DNA of 42,707 nucleotides from Nocardioides sp. Soil774 (GTDB lineage: Bacteria; Actinomycetota; Actinomycetes; Propionibacteriales; Nocardioidaceae), in contig NZ_LMSM01000009.1 in NCBI RefSeq assembly GCF_001428125.1, forward strand, positions 1 through 42,707, in the 5' to 3' direction. A program made the translations under genes and the position numbers. Below the pieces are notes generated by a model. It searched no databases. It was not told the DNA's origin and saw nothing but the letters and a program-made list of their open reading frames with translations. The stretch's first letter is position 1, and each line of letters starts with the position of its first letter. Shown piece after piece: positions 34,519 through 41,342 of this stretch.

Positions 34519-34599
34519 GCGCCCAAAATAGCCGTACGGCGGTGGCGCGCGCACCCGAGCGGCGCGGAGGGGTCGGTCACACGGCGCTACCATCGGCTG

Positions 34600-35379
34600 G
34601 TGGTGAGGTTCAAGGACGCAGTGCGACGGGTGCTCTACCCGGCCTACGAGTCCCGGGTGGTGAAGTCCCTGCCCCACGACCAGATCCCGAAGCACGTCGG
34701 GGTCATGCTCGACGGCAACCGCCGCTGGGCCAAGGCCGTCGGTCTCGACACCGCGGAGGGCTACCAGGCGGGCGCCGACAACATCCGGCCGCTGCTGGGC
34801 TGGTGCGACGAGGTGGGGGTCGAGGTGGTCACGCTGTGGCTGCTCTCGAGCGACAACCTCACCAACCGCCCGCCCGAGCAGCTGAGCGGCCTGCTGACGA
34901 TCATCGAGGGCGCCGTGCAGTCGCTCGCCGAGGCCGGGCGCTGGCGCATCCACCCCGTGGGCGCGCTCGACCTGCTGCCCCCGGAGACAGCGGAGCGGCT
35001 GAAGGCGGCCGAGGAGGCCACCCGCGACATCGACGGCATCCTGGTCAACGTGGCCGTGGGCTACGGCGGTCGCCGCGAGATCGCCGACGCCGTACGCGCC
35101 CTGCTGGCCGAGCACGCCACGAAGGGCACCTCGCTCGAGGAGCTGGCCGACCTCATCGACGTCGAGCACATCGCCGAGCACCTCTACACCAAGGGCCAGC
35201 CCGACCCCGACCTGGTGATCCGCACCTCGGGCGAGCAGCGGCTCGGTGGCTTCCTGCTGTGGCAGTCGGCCAACTCGGAGTTCTACTTCTGCGAGGCGCT
35301 GTGGCCCGACTTCCGCCGCGTCGACTTCCTGCGCGCGATCCGGGCCTACGCCGCCCGCGAGCGCCGCTTCGGCGGCTGA
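34600..35379 (+). CDS. Z-isoprenyl diphosphate synthase (UppS family, Rv1086-like)
   Basis: This 259-residue cis-prenyltransferase adds isopentenyl diphosphate in Z configuration. VMLDGNRRWAK holds the catalytic Asp38; LWLLSSDNLTNRP, NVAVGYGGRREI and DLVIRTSGEQRLGGFLLWQS are all conserved, as is the terminal WPDFRRVDFLRAIRAY. The C-terminal half is close to M. tuberculosis Rv1086, a short-chain Z-farnesyl diphosphate synthase. Whether this one makes the short product or undecaprenyl diphosphate cannot be told from sequence alone. GTG 34600 is six bases after TACCAT (34588-34593), a leaderless start; GTG 34603 is possible. Divergent from hemolysin III. Confidence 0.92.
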   Translation: MVRFKDAVRRVLYPAYESRVVKSLPHDQIPKHVGVMLDGNRRWAKAVGLDTAEGYQAGADNIRPLLGWCDEVGVEVVTLWLLSSDNLTNRPPEQLSGLLTIIEGAVQSLAEAGRWRIHPVGALDLLPPETAERLKAAEEATRDIDGILVNVAVGYGGRREIADAVRALLAEHATKGTSLEELADLIDVEHIAEHLYTKGQPDPDLVIRTSGEQRLGGFLLWQSANSEFYFCEALWPDFRRVDFLRAIRAYAARERRFGG

Positions 35380-35589
35380 GGCGAGGCGTCATCCGCCCGT
35401 CACCTCGCGTTCGGGCGTGTCGTCACGGGACGACCCCCGCGCGGGCGTACTTTCGCCGGTATCGGCAGGTGGGGAAGCCTGCTGAACCGGGAGGCAGCCT
35501 TGAGCACTCGAATGGGAGCTCTCCGGTCCGTTGAATGACATCGGGCCGGGCGAGGAGTGTGCGCGCCGACCCGCAGCAAGGGGTTAGTC
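35380..35589. promoter_or_regulatory. phoH2 leader with competing stems and a 12-codon ORF
   Basis: TACTTT (35448-35453) is a possible -10. Downstream, GCAGGT (35465-35470) pairs with GCCTGC (35477-35482). ACCGG (35486-35490) can pair either with CCGGT at 35456-35460 or, with GAG, with CTCTCCGGT at 35519-35527; the two are exclusive. GGGAGG (35489-35494) precedes a short frame from TTG 35500 to TGA 35538 (MSTRMGALRSVE). If the -10 is right, the first CCGGT lies at or before the transcript start, which weakens the switch idea. Confidence 0.35.
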
Positions 35590-36924
35590 GTGGCCAGCAA
35601 TTCCTCGCAGAACAGCTCCGTGTCAGCCAGCACCGACCGTCGCACGTACGTCCTGGACACCAGCGTCCTCCTCGCCGATCCGGGCGCCCTGACCCGCTTC
35701 GCCGAGCACGAGGTCGTCCTCCCCGTGGTGGTGATCACCGAGCTCGAGGGCAAGCGGCACCACCCCGAGCTGGGCTACTTCGCCCGCAGCGCCCTGCGCT
35801 CGCTCGACGACCTGCGGGTCGTCCACGGGCGCCTCGACGAGCCGGTGGGGATCGGCACCGAGGGCGGCACCCTGCGCGTCGAGCTCAACCACACCGACGC
35901 CGACTCGTTGCCCTCGGGCTTCCGCCTCGGTGACAACGACACCCGCATCCTCGCCGTCGCCCGCAACCTGGCCAACGAGGGCCACGCGGTCACGCTGGTC
36001 TCCAAGGACCTGCCGCTGCGGATCAAGGCCTCGGCCGTCGGCCTGGACGCCCAGGAATACCGCGCGGAGGCCATCAGCGACTCCGGCTACACCGGCATGA
36101 CCGAGCTCGAGGTGCCCGCCGCCGACCTCGACGAGCTCTACGAGGACGGTGTCGTCGACCTCGCCGAGGCACGCGACCTGCCGTGCCACAACGGCCTGGT
36201 GCTGCTCTCCGACAGGGGTACGGCGCTGGGCCGGGTCGGCGCGGACAAGCGCGTGCACCTGGTGCGCGGCGACCGCGAGGCCTTCGGGGTGCACGGGCGC
36301 TCCGCGGAGCAGCGCGTCGCCCTCGAGATGCTCCTCGACCCCGACGTCGGCATCGTGTCGCTCGGCGGACGCGCCGGCACCGGCAAGTCGGCGATGGCCC
36401 TGTGCGCCGGCCTCGAGGCCGTGATGGAGCGTCGCCAGCACAAGAAGGTGGTGGTGTTCCGTCCCCTCTTCGCCGTCGGCGGCCAGGAGCTCGGCTACCT
36501 GCCCGGCTCGGAGAACGAGAAGATGTCGCCGTGGGCCCAGGCGGTCTTCGACACCCTCGGTGCGCTCGCCGGCAAGGACGTCATCGACGAGGTGATGGAC
36601 CGCGGGATGCTCGAGGTGCTGCCGCTGACCCACATCCGCGGCCGCTCGCTGCACGACGCCTTCGTGATCGTCGACGAGGCCCAGTCGCTCGAGCGCAACG
36701 TGCTGCTCACCGTGCTCTCGCGCATCGGCGCCAACTCCAAGGTGGTGCTGACCCACGACGTCGCCCAGCGCGACAACCTGCGCGTGGGCCGCCACGACGG
36801 CATCGTCGCGGTGGTGGAGAAGCTCAAGGGGCACCCGCTCTTCGCCCACGTCACGCTCACCCGCTCCGAGCGCTCGCCGATCGCGGCGCTGGTGACCGAG
36901 ATGCTGGAGGACATCACGCTCTGA
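35590..36924 (+). CDS. phoH2: PhoH2: PIN ribonuclease - PhoH ATPase fusion
   Basis: This 444-residue protein fuses an N-terminal PIN domain (about 18-150) to a C-terminal PhoH ATPase (about 235-440). PIN acidic residues are Asp23 (VLDTSVLL), Glu51 (ITELEGKR), Asp115/Asp117 (LGDNDTRI) and Asp140 (SKDLPLRI). PhoH has Walker A GRAGTGKS (260-267) and Walker B FVIVDEAQ (358-365). By family knowledge PhoH2 is an RNA helicase/ribonuclease, studied as a toxin-like module in mycobacteria, where a small phoAT gene precedes it. GTG 35590 has AAGGGG six bases upstream; GTG 35557 would add eleven residues. Equivalent to Rv1095. Confidence 0.92.
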   Translation: MASNSSQNSSVSASTDRRTYVLDTSVLLADPGALTRFAEHEVVLPVVVITELEGKRHHPELGYFARSALRSLDDLRVVHGRLDEPVGIGTEGGTLRVELNHTDADSLPSGFRLGDNDTRILAVARNLANEGHAVTLVSKDLPLRIKASAVGLDAQEYRAEAISDSGYTGMTELEVPAADLDELYEDGVVDLAEARDLPCHNGLVLLSDRGTALGRVGADKRVHLVRGDREAFGVHGRSAEQRVALEMLLDPDVGIVSLGGRAGTGKSAMALCAGLEAVMERRQHKKVVVFRPLFAVGGQELGYLPGSENEKMSPWAQAVFDTLGALAGKDVIDEVMDRGMLEVLPLTHIRGRSLHDAFVIVDEAQSLERNVLLTVLSRIGANSKVVLTHDVAQRDNLRVGRHDGIVAVVEKLKGHPLFAHVTLTRSERSPIAALVTEMLEDITL

Positions 36925-36949
36925 GGCTGGTGTCTGCGCACGGTCAGCC

Positions 36950-37052
36950 GTCGCCCACCCCCGCTGTAACGCCGGGTTGTGTGCTGTACCCCCCATGGTG
37001 CACGGGGGTGGGTACAAGCCCTAACCCGGCGTTACAGCGCGGCGGGGGCGAC
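36950..37052. repeat. Large hairpin-forming inverted repeat
   Basis: CGCTGTAACGCCGGGTT (36962-36978) is perfectly complementary to 37023-37039. Outside it GTCGCC (36950-36955) pairs with GGCGAC (37047-37052). Inside, GTACCC can pair with GGGTAC around the apex, and CCCC with GGGG. The element starts 25 bp after phoH2. It could terminate phoH2 transcription, but its size and outer arms look more like a dispersed palindromic element. Confidence 0.8.
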
Positions 37053-37327
37053 GTACATCACCCGGCCTCACGAGACGCATGGGCCCCGAGCGACAGGTGG
37101 GGCCTGTGTGACGCAAGGGACGCGACCAATTGTGGAGTTCGGTTTGCACGCCCTCCGCACCTCATGCATGGTGGCTCGTGACCGTTTCGTGATCTTGGTC
37201 GTGGGCGGGGTCGGGGGACCCTGTCGGGACGTCGTCCCGCCGCCCTCGACCTGCCCCTGATCGCGAGGGTCGCCCGTGCGCCCCAGTGGCGCGCACCACC
37301 CCCTGTCGTCGATCCCCGTGAGCACCT
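37053..37327 (+). promoter_or_regulatory. Upstream region of the lytic-transglycosylase-like gene
   Basis: GTGACC (37178-37183) and GTGATC (37189-37194) are direct repeats with a five-base gap, the geometry of OmpR-type response regulators; the cell-wall regulator MtrA of actinobacteria uses sites of this kind. A possible hairpin GTGCGC...GCGCAC lies nearer the gene. I find no match to the c-di-AMP riboswitch often seen before such genes. Confidence 0.35.
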
Positions 37328-37990
37328 GTGCCCAAGTCAGACCGCTATGTCCCCACGCACCGCGCCCCCGGCAAGCACAAGGCCGCGCGTGCGCCCCGCC
37401 GAGCCCTGCGCACCGGCCTGGTCCTCACCGGCCTGGCCGCTGCGGCGACCGGCGTGAGCGTCACCGGCGGCGTGGTGGGCAACGACTCCGTCACGCTGGC
37501 CCCGGCGGCCGCTGACGTCGCCGTGACCACCCCGGCCGCAGCCCGGGACGAGAGCCCGGCCGCCAGCGAGGCGGTGCAGCGGCGTACGCAGCGCAGCGAG
37601 GTCTCGCGCTCGGCCCGCCGCACCGACGCGACCAAGGCCACCGCGCTCGCCATGTCGGCCGGCTCGGCGGTGACGAAGTCGCAGAAGCTCTCCGAGGGGG
37701 ACCCGCGCGACATCGCCCGGGCGCTGCTGCCGGCCTACGGCTTCTCCTCCGACCAGTTCTCCTGCCTCGACTCGCTCTACGTCAGCGAGTCCGACTGGCG
37801 CATCGACGCCGACAACCCCAGCTCCTCGGCCTACGGCATCCCGCAGGCGCTGACCGAGCTGCACGACATGCCGGCCGGCTACATGACCTCGGCCGAGGTG
37901 CAGATCCGCTGGGGCCTGGACTACATCCGCGACGCCTACGGCACGCCGTGCAGCGCGTGGAGCTTCAAGCAGGGCCACGGCTGGTACTGA
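37328..37990 (+). CDS. Secreted lytic-transglycosylase-like protein
   Basis: This 220-residue exported protein has a long basic start (residues 1-28), a hydrophobic signal segment (29-50), an Ala/Thr/Arg-rich linker (55-120) and a C-terminal lysozyme-like domain. SLYVSESDWRIDADNPSSSAYGIPQ holds the likely catalytic Glu154; MPAGYMTSAEVQIRWGLDYI follows and WSFKQGHGWY ends the protein, as in other actinobacterial members. Two cysteines (146 and about 207) may form a disulfide. It should cut peptidoglycan glycan strands during growth, related to but not the same as Rpf. GTG 37328 has no clear ribosome-binding site. Confidence 0.85.
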   Translation: MPKSDRYVPTHRAPGKHKAARAPRRALRTGLVLTGLAAAATGVSVTGGVVGNDSVTLAPAAADVAVTTPAAARDESPAASEAVQRRTQRSEVSRSARRTDATKATALAMSAGSAVTKSQKLSEGDPRDIARALLPAYGFSSDQFSCLDSLYVSESDWRIDADNPSSSAYGIPQALTELHDMPAGYMTSAEVQIRWGLDYIRDAYGTPCSAWSFKQGHGWY

Positions 37991-38097
37991 GGGCGGCCCC
38001 GCCCGAGCGGTGGTGGGGACGTTCTTCGTGACATGTCGCGGACGATCCTCTCCGCTCGTCGGGCGAGCCGCGAGGTCGGCATGAAACGGTGGCGTCC

Positions 38098-38607
38098 ATG
38101 CATCCCGTCATCCGTCCAGCCGTCGGGGCGGACCTTCAGCGACTCGTCGTCGTGGAGGTCGAGGCGGGGCAGGTCTTCCGAACGATCGGCATGGCCGAGG
38201 TCGCCGAGGACCGACCCCGGATCGCTGACCTCCGCGAGACCGCGGAGGCTGAGCGGCTGTGGGTGACCCAGGTCGGCACGGAGGTCGCGGGATACGTCAG
38301 CGCCGAGGTCCTCGATGGCAACGCGCACGTCGCGCAGGTGTCCGTGGCGCCAGACCATGCGGGTCGTGCCCTGGGCAAGGCCATGATCGAGCACGTTGAG
38401 GAGTGGGGGCGAGCCCGTGGCTGCCCGGCCACGACGCTGACGACGTTCCGGGACGTACCGTGGAACGGCCCGTACTACCGGCGTCTGGGCTACCGCTTCC
38501 TCGAGGAGGACGGCATCGGCCCCGAGCTGGCGCAGACCATGGCCCACGAGTCGTCACTGCCCGGGATCGACGCCTCGCTGCGCTGCGCCATGATCAAGAC
38601 CATCTGA
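38098..38607 (+). CDS. GNAT family N-acetyltransferase
   Basis: This 169-residue acetyltransferase starts IRPAVGADLQRLVVVE. It shows the acetyl-CoA site in VAQVSVAPDHAGRALGKAMIEHVEEWGRARG (motif A, R/Q-x-x-G-x-A variant) and the late NGPYYRRLGYRFLEED (motif B). Substrate unknown. ATG 38098 is preferred over GTG 38089; AACGGT seven bases upstream may be a leaderless -10. Its codon use is slightly less GC-biased than its neighbours. It converges with the DUF4396 gene, 10 bp apart. Confidence 0.85.
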   Translation: MHPVIRPAVGADLQRLVVVEVEAGQVFRTIGMAEVAEDRPRIADLRETAEAERLWVTQVGTEVAGYVSAEVLDGNAHVAQVSVAPDHAGRALGKAMIEHVEEWGRARGCPATTLTTFRDVPWNGPYYRRLGYRFLEEDGIGPELAQTMAHESSLPGIDASLRCAMIKTI

Positions 38608-38617
38608 CGGTCAGGCG

Positions 38618-39256
38618 TCATCGCCCAGCAGCGTGCGACGACATCGGCTCGTCCGTGCCGAGGTCGTCGGCGAGCGACACCACCAGCCCGCCGAGCATGA
38701 AGGCCGCGATGGCCGCGACCAGCGTCGGCGTCGCGAGGTCGGGGATGAACCGGCGTACGCCGACCGGCTCGGCGCCGTGGTAGCCGTGCGTCAGCGCGTG
38801 GCCCTTGCCGCGAGCCAGCAGCCACCGGTTGACCGGCCAGGCGGCGAAGAACGCCGCGGTCAGGGCGAGCGCCATCGAGAGCCAGAAGACCGGGTTGACC
38901 AGACCGGCGTCCATCGCGCCGGGGACGACGGCCACCACGAGGTTGTCGACGACCTCCATCGTGGCGATGGACAGCGTGTCCGCAGCCAGCACGACGCTCA
39001 GCGCGGCGCCCACGCCGAGGCCGGCGCGCAGCAGCGGGAGCGTGGAGAGGCTGTAGCCGAAGACGAACGCGAGGCCGATGGCGATCACGATGACGGCGAG
39101 GTTGCCCAGGCCCAGCGCGGTGCCGATCACGAGGCCGAGGATCTCCCCGATCGCACAGCCGGTGAGGCAGTGCAGGGTGGCGGAGACGGCCATCGCGTTG
39201 GTGGCGTGCTGGTCCGCGTGGTCCGGGGAGTGGTGGGCGTGCGGGTCGTGGTCCAT
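38618..39256 (-). CDS. DUF4396 membrane protein, possibly metal-linked
   Basis: This 212-residue protein opens with a His/Asp-rich segment (HDPHAHHSPDHADQHA) that could bind metal. About five to six transmembrane helices follow, starting at HCLTGCAIGEILGLVIGTALGLG, with TMEVVDNLVVAVVPGAMDAG and NPVFWLSMALALTAAFFAAWPVNRWLL as typical DUF4396 parts. Function is unproven. ATG 39256 lies six bases after TATGTT (39263-39268, minus strand), and a CsoR-type palindrome covers that -10, pointing to metal-controlled expression. No csoR or copper ATPase is in the window. Confidence 0.85.
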   Translation of the reverse strand: MDHDPHAHHSPDHADQHATNAMAVSATLHCLTGCAIGEILGLVIGTALGLGNLAVIVIAIGLAFVFGYSLSTLPLLRAGLGVGAALSVVLAADTLSIATMEVVDNLVVAVVPGAMDAGLVNPVFWLSMALALTAAFFAAWPVNRWLLARGKGHALTHGYHGAEPVGVRRFIPDLATPTLVAAIAAFMLGGLVVSLADDLGTDEPMSSHAAGR

Positions 39257-39263
39257 ACGTCGA

Positions 39264-39284
39264 ACATACCCCCGGGGGGTATGT
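39264..39284 (-). promoter_or_regulatory. CsoR-type operator on the DUF4396 promoter
   Basis: A perfect palindrome has arms ACATACCCCC and GGGGGTATGT around a single G. The form ATACCC-(G/C)-GGGTAT is that of CsoR/RcnR-family operators (copper, nickel, or persulfide/formaldehyde sensors). It overlaps the TATGTT -10, so the bound repressor would block transcription. Confidence 0.75.
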
Positions 39285-39287
39285 GGG

Positions 39288-39887
39288 TCAAGGTCTGGCC
39301 GCGGGTGACACCTCGATGCTCATCACGCAGTTCTTGAGCCCCTTGGGACGGACGTAGGTGAACCCGAGGCGCTCGTAGAGGCGTCGGGTGCCGTTGTAGA
39401 GGAACGACGACGACATCTTCTTCGTCTGCTCCGTGAGGTCGTGCGGGTAGGCCTCCACGACCCCGCCGCCGGCCTCGGCGATGAGGTCCAGCGCGCCGCG
39501 GATCGCGACCTCCACCAGCCCCGTGCGGCGGTGGCATCGGTCGACGAAGACGCACGTGATGCGCCAGTCGGGATCGGCATCCTTCTCGGCGTCGTACTGC
39601 TTGCGGTGATGGATGCCCGGCAGCTCCGCCGGGGTGCCGTACTCCGCCCAGGCGATCGCCTCGTCGCCGTCCATCACCAGCGCGGCGTGGGCCTCGCCCT
39701 TCTCCACGAGCGAGCACTTGAGCGCCCGGTTGGCCTCCTTGCCCTGGCCGCGCTCGGGGCCGTCGGGGTGGAAGGCGATGCAGTAGCACCCGCCGAAGAT
39801 GCCGTTGTGCCGGATGACGAGGTCGTCGAACGCCGACCACGTCTCGGGCGTGAGCGCCTTGATCTCGTACGTCGTCGCGTCGGCCAT
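39288..39887 (-). CDS. GNAT family N-acetyltransferase
   Basis: This 199-residue protein has a GNAT-like core: WRITCVFVDRCHRRTGLVEVAIRGALDLI corresponds to the acetyl-CoA strand and helix (with RRTG in place of the usual R/Q-x-x-G-x-G), and YNGTRRLYERLGFTYVRPKG to motif B. The N-terminal half includes GGCYCIAFHP. Substrate unknown. ATG 39887 lies six bases after TAGCGT (39894-39899, minus strand), a leaderless start. It lies 29 bp past fumC on the same strand and 31 bp from the DUF4396 start. Confidence 0.8.
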   Translation of the reverse strand: MADATTYEIKALTPETWSAFDDLVIRHNGIFGGCYCIAFHPDGPERGQGKEANRALKCSLVEKGEAHAALVMDGDEAIAWAEYGTPAELPGIHHRKQYDAEKDADPDWRITCVFVDRCHRRTGLVEVAIRGALDLIAEAGGGVVEAYPHDLTEQTKKMSSSFLYNGTRRLYERLGFTYVRPKGLKNCVMSIEVSPAARP

Positions 39888-39916
39888 GGCCCCACGCTAG
39901 GGCGCGACCCGGACGA

Positions 39917-41311
39917 TCAGCGTCCGGTTGTCCGGCCGGTCATCGAGTCGACGTCGAGCGCCGCGTCGAGCTGCTCCTCGGTGAGGTCGCCCCGCTCGAG
40001 GTAGCCCATGGCGATGACGGTGTCGCGGATCGTGGCCCCGTCGGCGAGCGCCTGCTTGGCGACCTTGGCGGCCGCCTCGTAGCCGATGAAGGCGTTGAGC
40101 GGGGTGACGACCGAGGGGGAGGACTCGGCGTAGCGCCGCATCCGCTCGGCGTCGGCGGTGATGCCGGCGACGCACCGCTCGGCCAGCAGCACGGTCGAGG
40201 TGGACAGCACGTGGATCGACTCGAGGAGCGCGTGGGCCATGACCGGCATCATCACGTTGAGCTCGAAGCTGCCCGAGGCCCCGGCCCAAGCGATCGTGGC
40301 GTCGTTGCCGACGACCCGCGCGCAGACCATGAGCGTGGCCTCGGGGAGCACCGGGTTGACCTTGCCCGGCATGATGCTCGAGCCCGGCTGGAGGTCGGGC
40401 AGGTGGATCTCGGCGAGGCCGGTGGTCGGCCCGGACGACATCCAGCGCAGGTCGTTGCAGATCTTGGTGAGCCCGACCGCGATCGTGCGCAGCACGCCCG
40501 ACAGCTCGACGAGCGAGTCGCGCGTGCCCTGGGCCTCGAAGTGGTCGCGGGCCTCGGTGAAGGGCTGGCCGGTGCGCTCGGACAGCGCGGCGATGGCGCG
40601 CTCGGCGAAGGCGGCGGGGGTGTTGATGCCGGTGCCGACGGCCGTGCCGCCGAGCGGGAGCTCGCGGACCCGGGGGAGCACCGACTCGAGCCGCTCGACG
40701 CCGAGGCGCAGCGTGGCGGCGTAGGCCCCCATCTCCTGGCCGAGCGTGACAGGGGTGGCGTCCATCAGGTGGGTGCGCCCGGCCTTGACGGTGTCGGCAA
40801 GCTCGCCGGCCCTCGACTCGAACGCCTTCGCCAGGCGGTCGAGCGCCGGCAGCAGGTCGTCGACCACCGCGAGCGTCGCCGCGACGTGGATGCTCGTCGG
40901 GAAGGTGTCGTTGCTGCTCTGCGAGGCGTTGACGTGGTCGTTGGGGTGGACCTCCACCCCGGCCCGCGCCGCCAGGGTCGCGATGACCTCGTTGGCGTTC
41001 ATGTTGGAGCTGGTGCCCGAGCCGGTCTGGAAGACGTCGAGCGGGAAGTCGCCGTCGTGCTGCCCGGCGGCGATCGCGTCGGCGGCCCCGATGATCGCCT
41101 GCGCCTGCTCGTGCTTGATCACGCCGAGCGCGGCGTTGGCGGTGGCGGCCGCGGCCTTCACGTGCCCCAGCGCCTGGACGTGGCGCGGCTGGAGGGTCAG
41201 GCCGCTGATCGGGAAGTTGTCGATCGCGCGCTGGGTCTGCGCCCGCCACAGGGCCTCGCGCGGCACCTCGACGTCGCCCATGGAGTCGTGCTCGGTGCGT
41301 GTCTCGCTCAC
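39917..41311 (-). CDS. fumC: Class II fumarate hydratase
   Basis: FumC converts fumarate to malate in the TCA cycle. The 464-residue protein has [16 protein letters not shown] (substrate site), [37 protein letters not shown] and the signature [15 protein letters not shown], and it ends in the small C-terminal domain. It is oxygen-stable and iron-free by class. GTG 41311 lies six bases after TACGGT (41318-41323, minus strand), a leaderless start; ATG 41281 would remove ten residues. Divergent from the penicillin-binding protein with 31 bp between. Equivalent to Rv1098c. Confidence 0.95.
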   Translation of the reverse strand: MSETRTEHDSMGDVEVPREALWRAQTQRAIDNFPISGLTLQPRHVQALGHVKAAAATANAALGVIKHEQAQAIIGAADAIAAGQHDGDFPLDVFQTGSGTSSNMNANEVIATLAARAGVEVHPNDHVNASQSSNDTFPTSIHVAATLAVVDDLLPALDRLAKAFESRAGELADTVKAGRTHLMDATPVTLGQEMGAYAATLRLGVERLESVLPRVRELPLGGTAVGTGINTPAAFAERAIAALSERTGQPFTEARDHFEAQGTRDSLVELSGVLRTIAVGLTKICNDLRWMSSGPTTGLAEIHLPDLQPGSSIMPGKVNPVLPEATLMVCARVVGNDATIAWAGASGSFELNVMMPVMAHALLESIHVLSTSTVLLAERCVAGITADAERMRRYAESSPSVVTPLNAFIGYEAAAKVAKQALADGATIRDTVIAMGYLERGDLTEEQLDAALDVDSMTGRTTGR

Positions 41312-41317
41312 CCGGCG

Positions 41318-41336
41318 ACCGTACCCCCGGCACGAT
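41318..41336. promoter_or_regulatory. Divergent leaderless promoters of fumC and the PBP gene
   Basis: TACGGT on the minus strand (41318-41323) and CACGAT on the plus strand (41331-41336) each lie six bases before their start codons, within a 31-bp gap. Simultaneous occupancy by two polymerases looks impossible. Confidence 0.5.
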
Positions 41337-41342
41337 GTGCCC

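Noticed and set aside
35380..35589. phoAT antitoxin gene before phoH2
   Set aside because: No frame of 40-80 codons with a convincing start and composition overlaps the phoH2 start; only a 12-codon frame and a shadow frame from ATG 35535 exist.
37053..37327. c-di-AMP (ydaO-type) riboswitch before the lytic-transglycosylase-like gene
   Set aside because: Expected from knowledge of actinobacterial wall hydrolase genes, but the conserved core segments are not visible.
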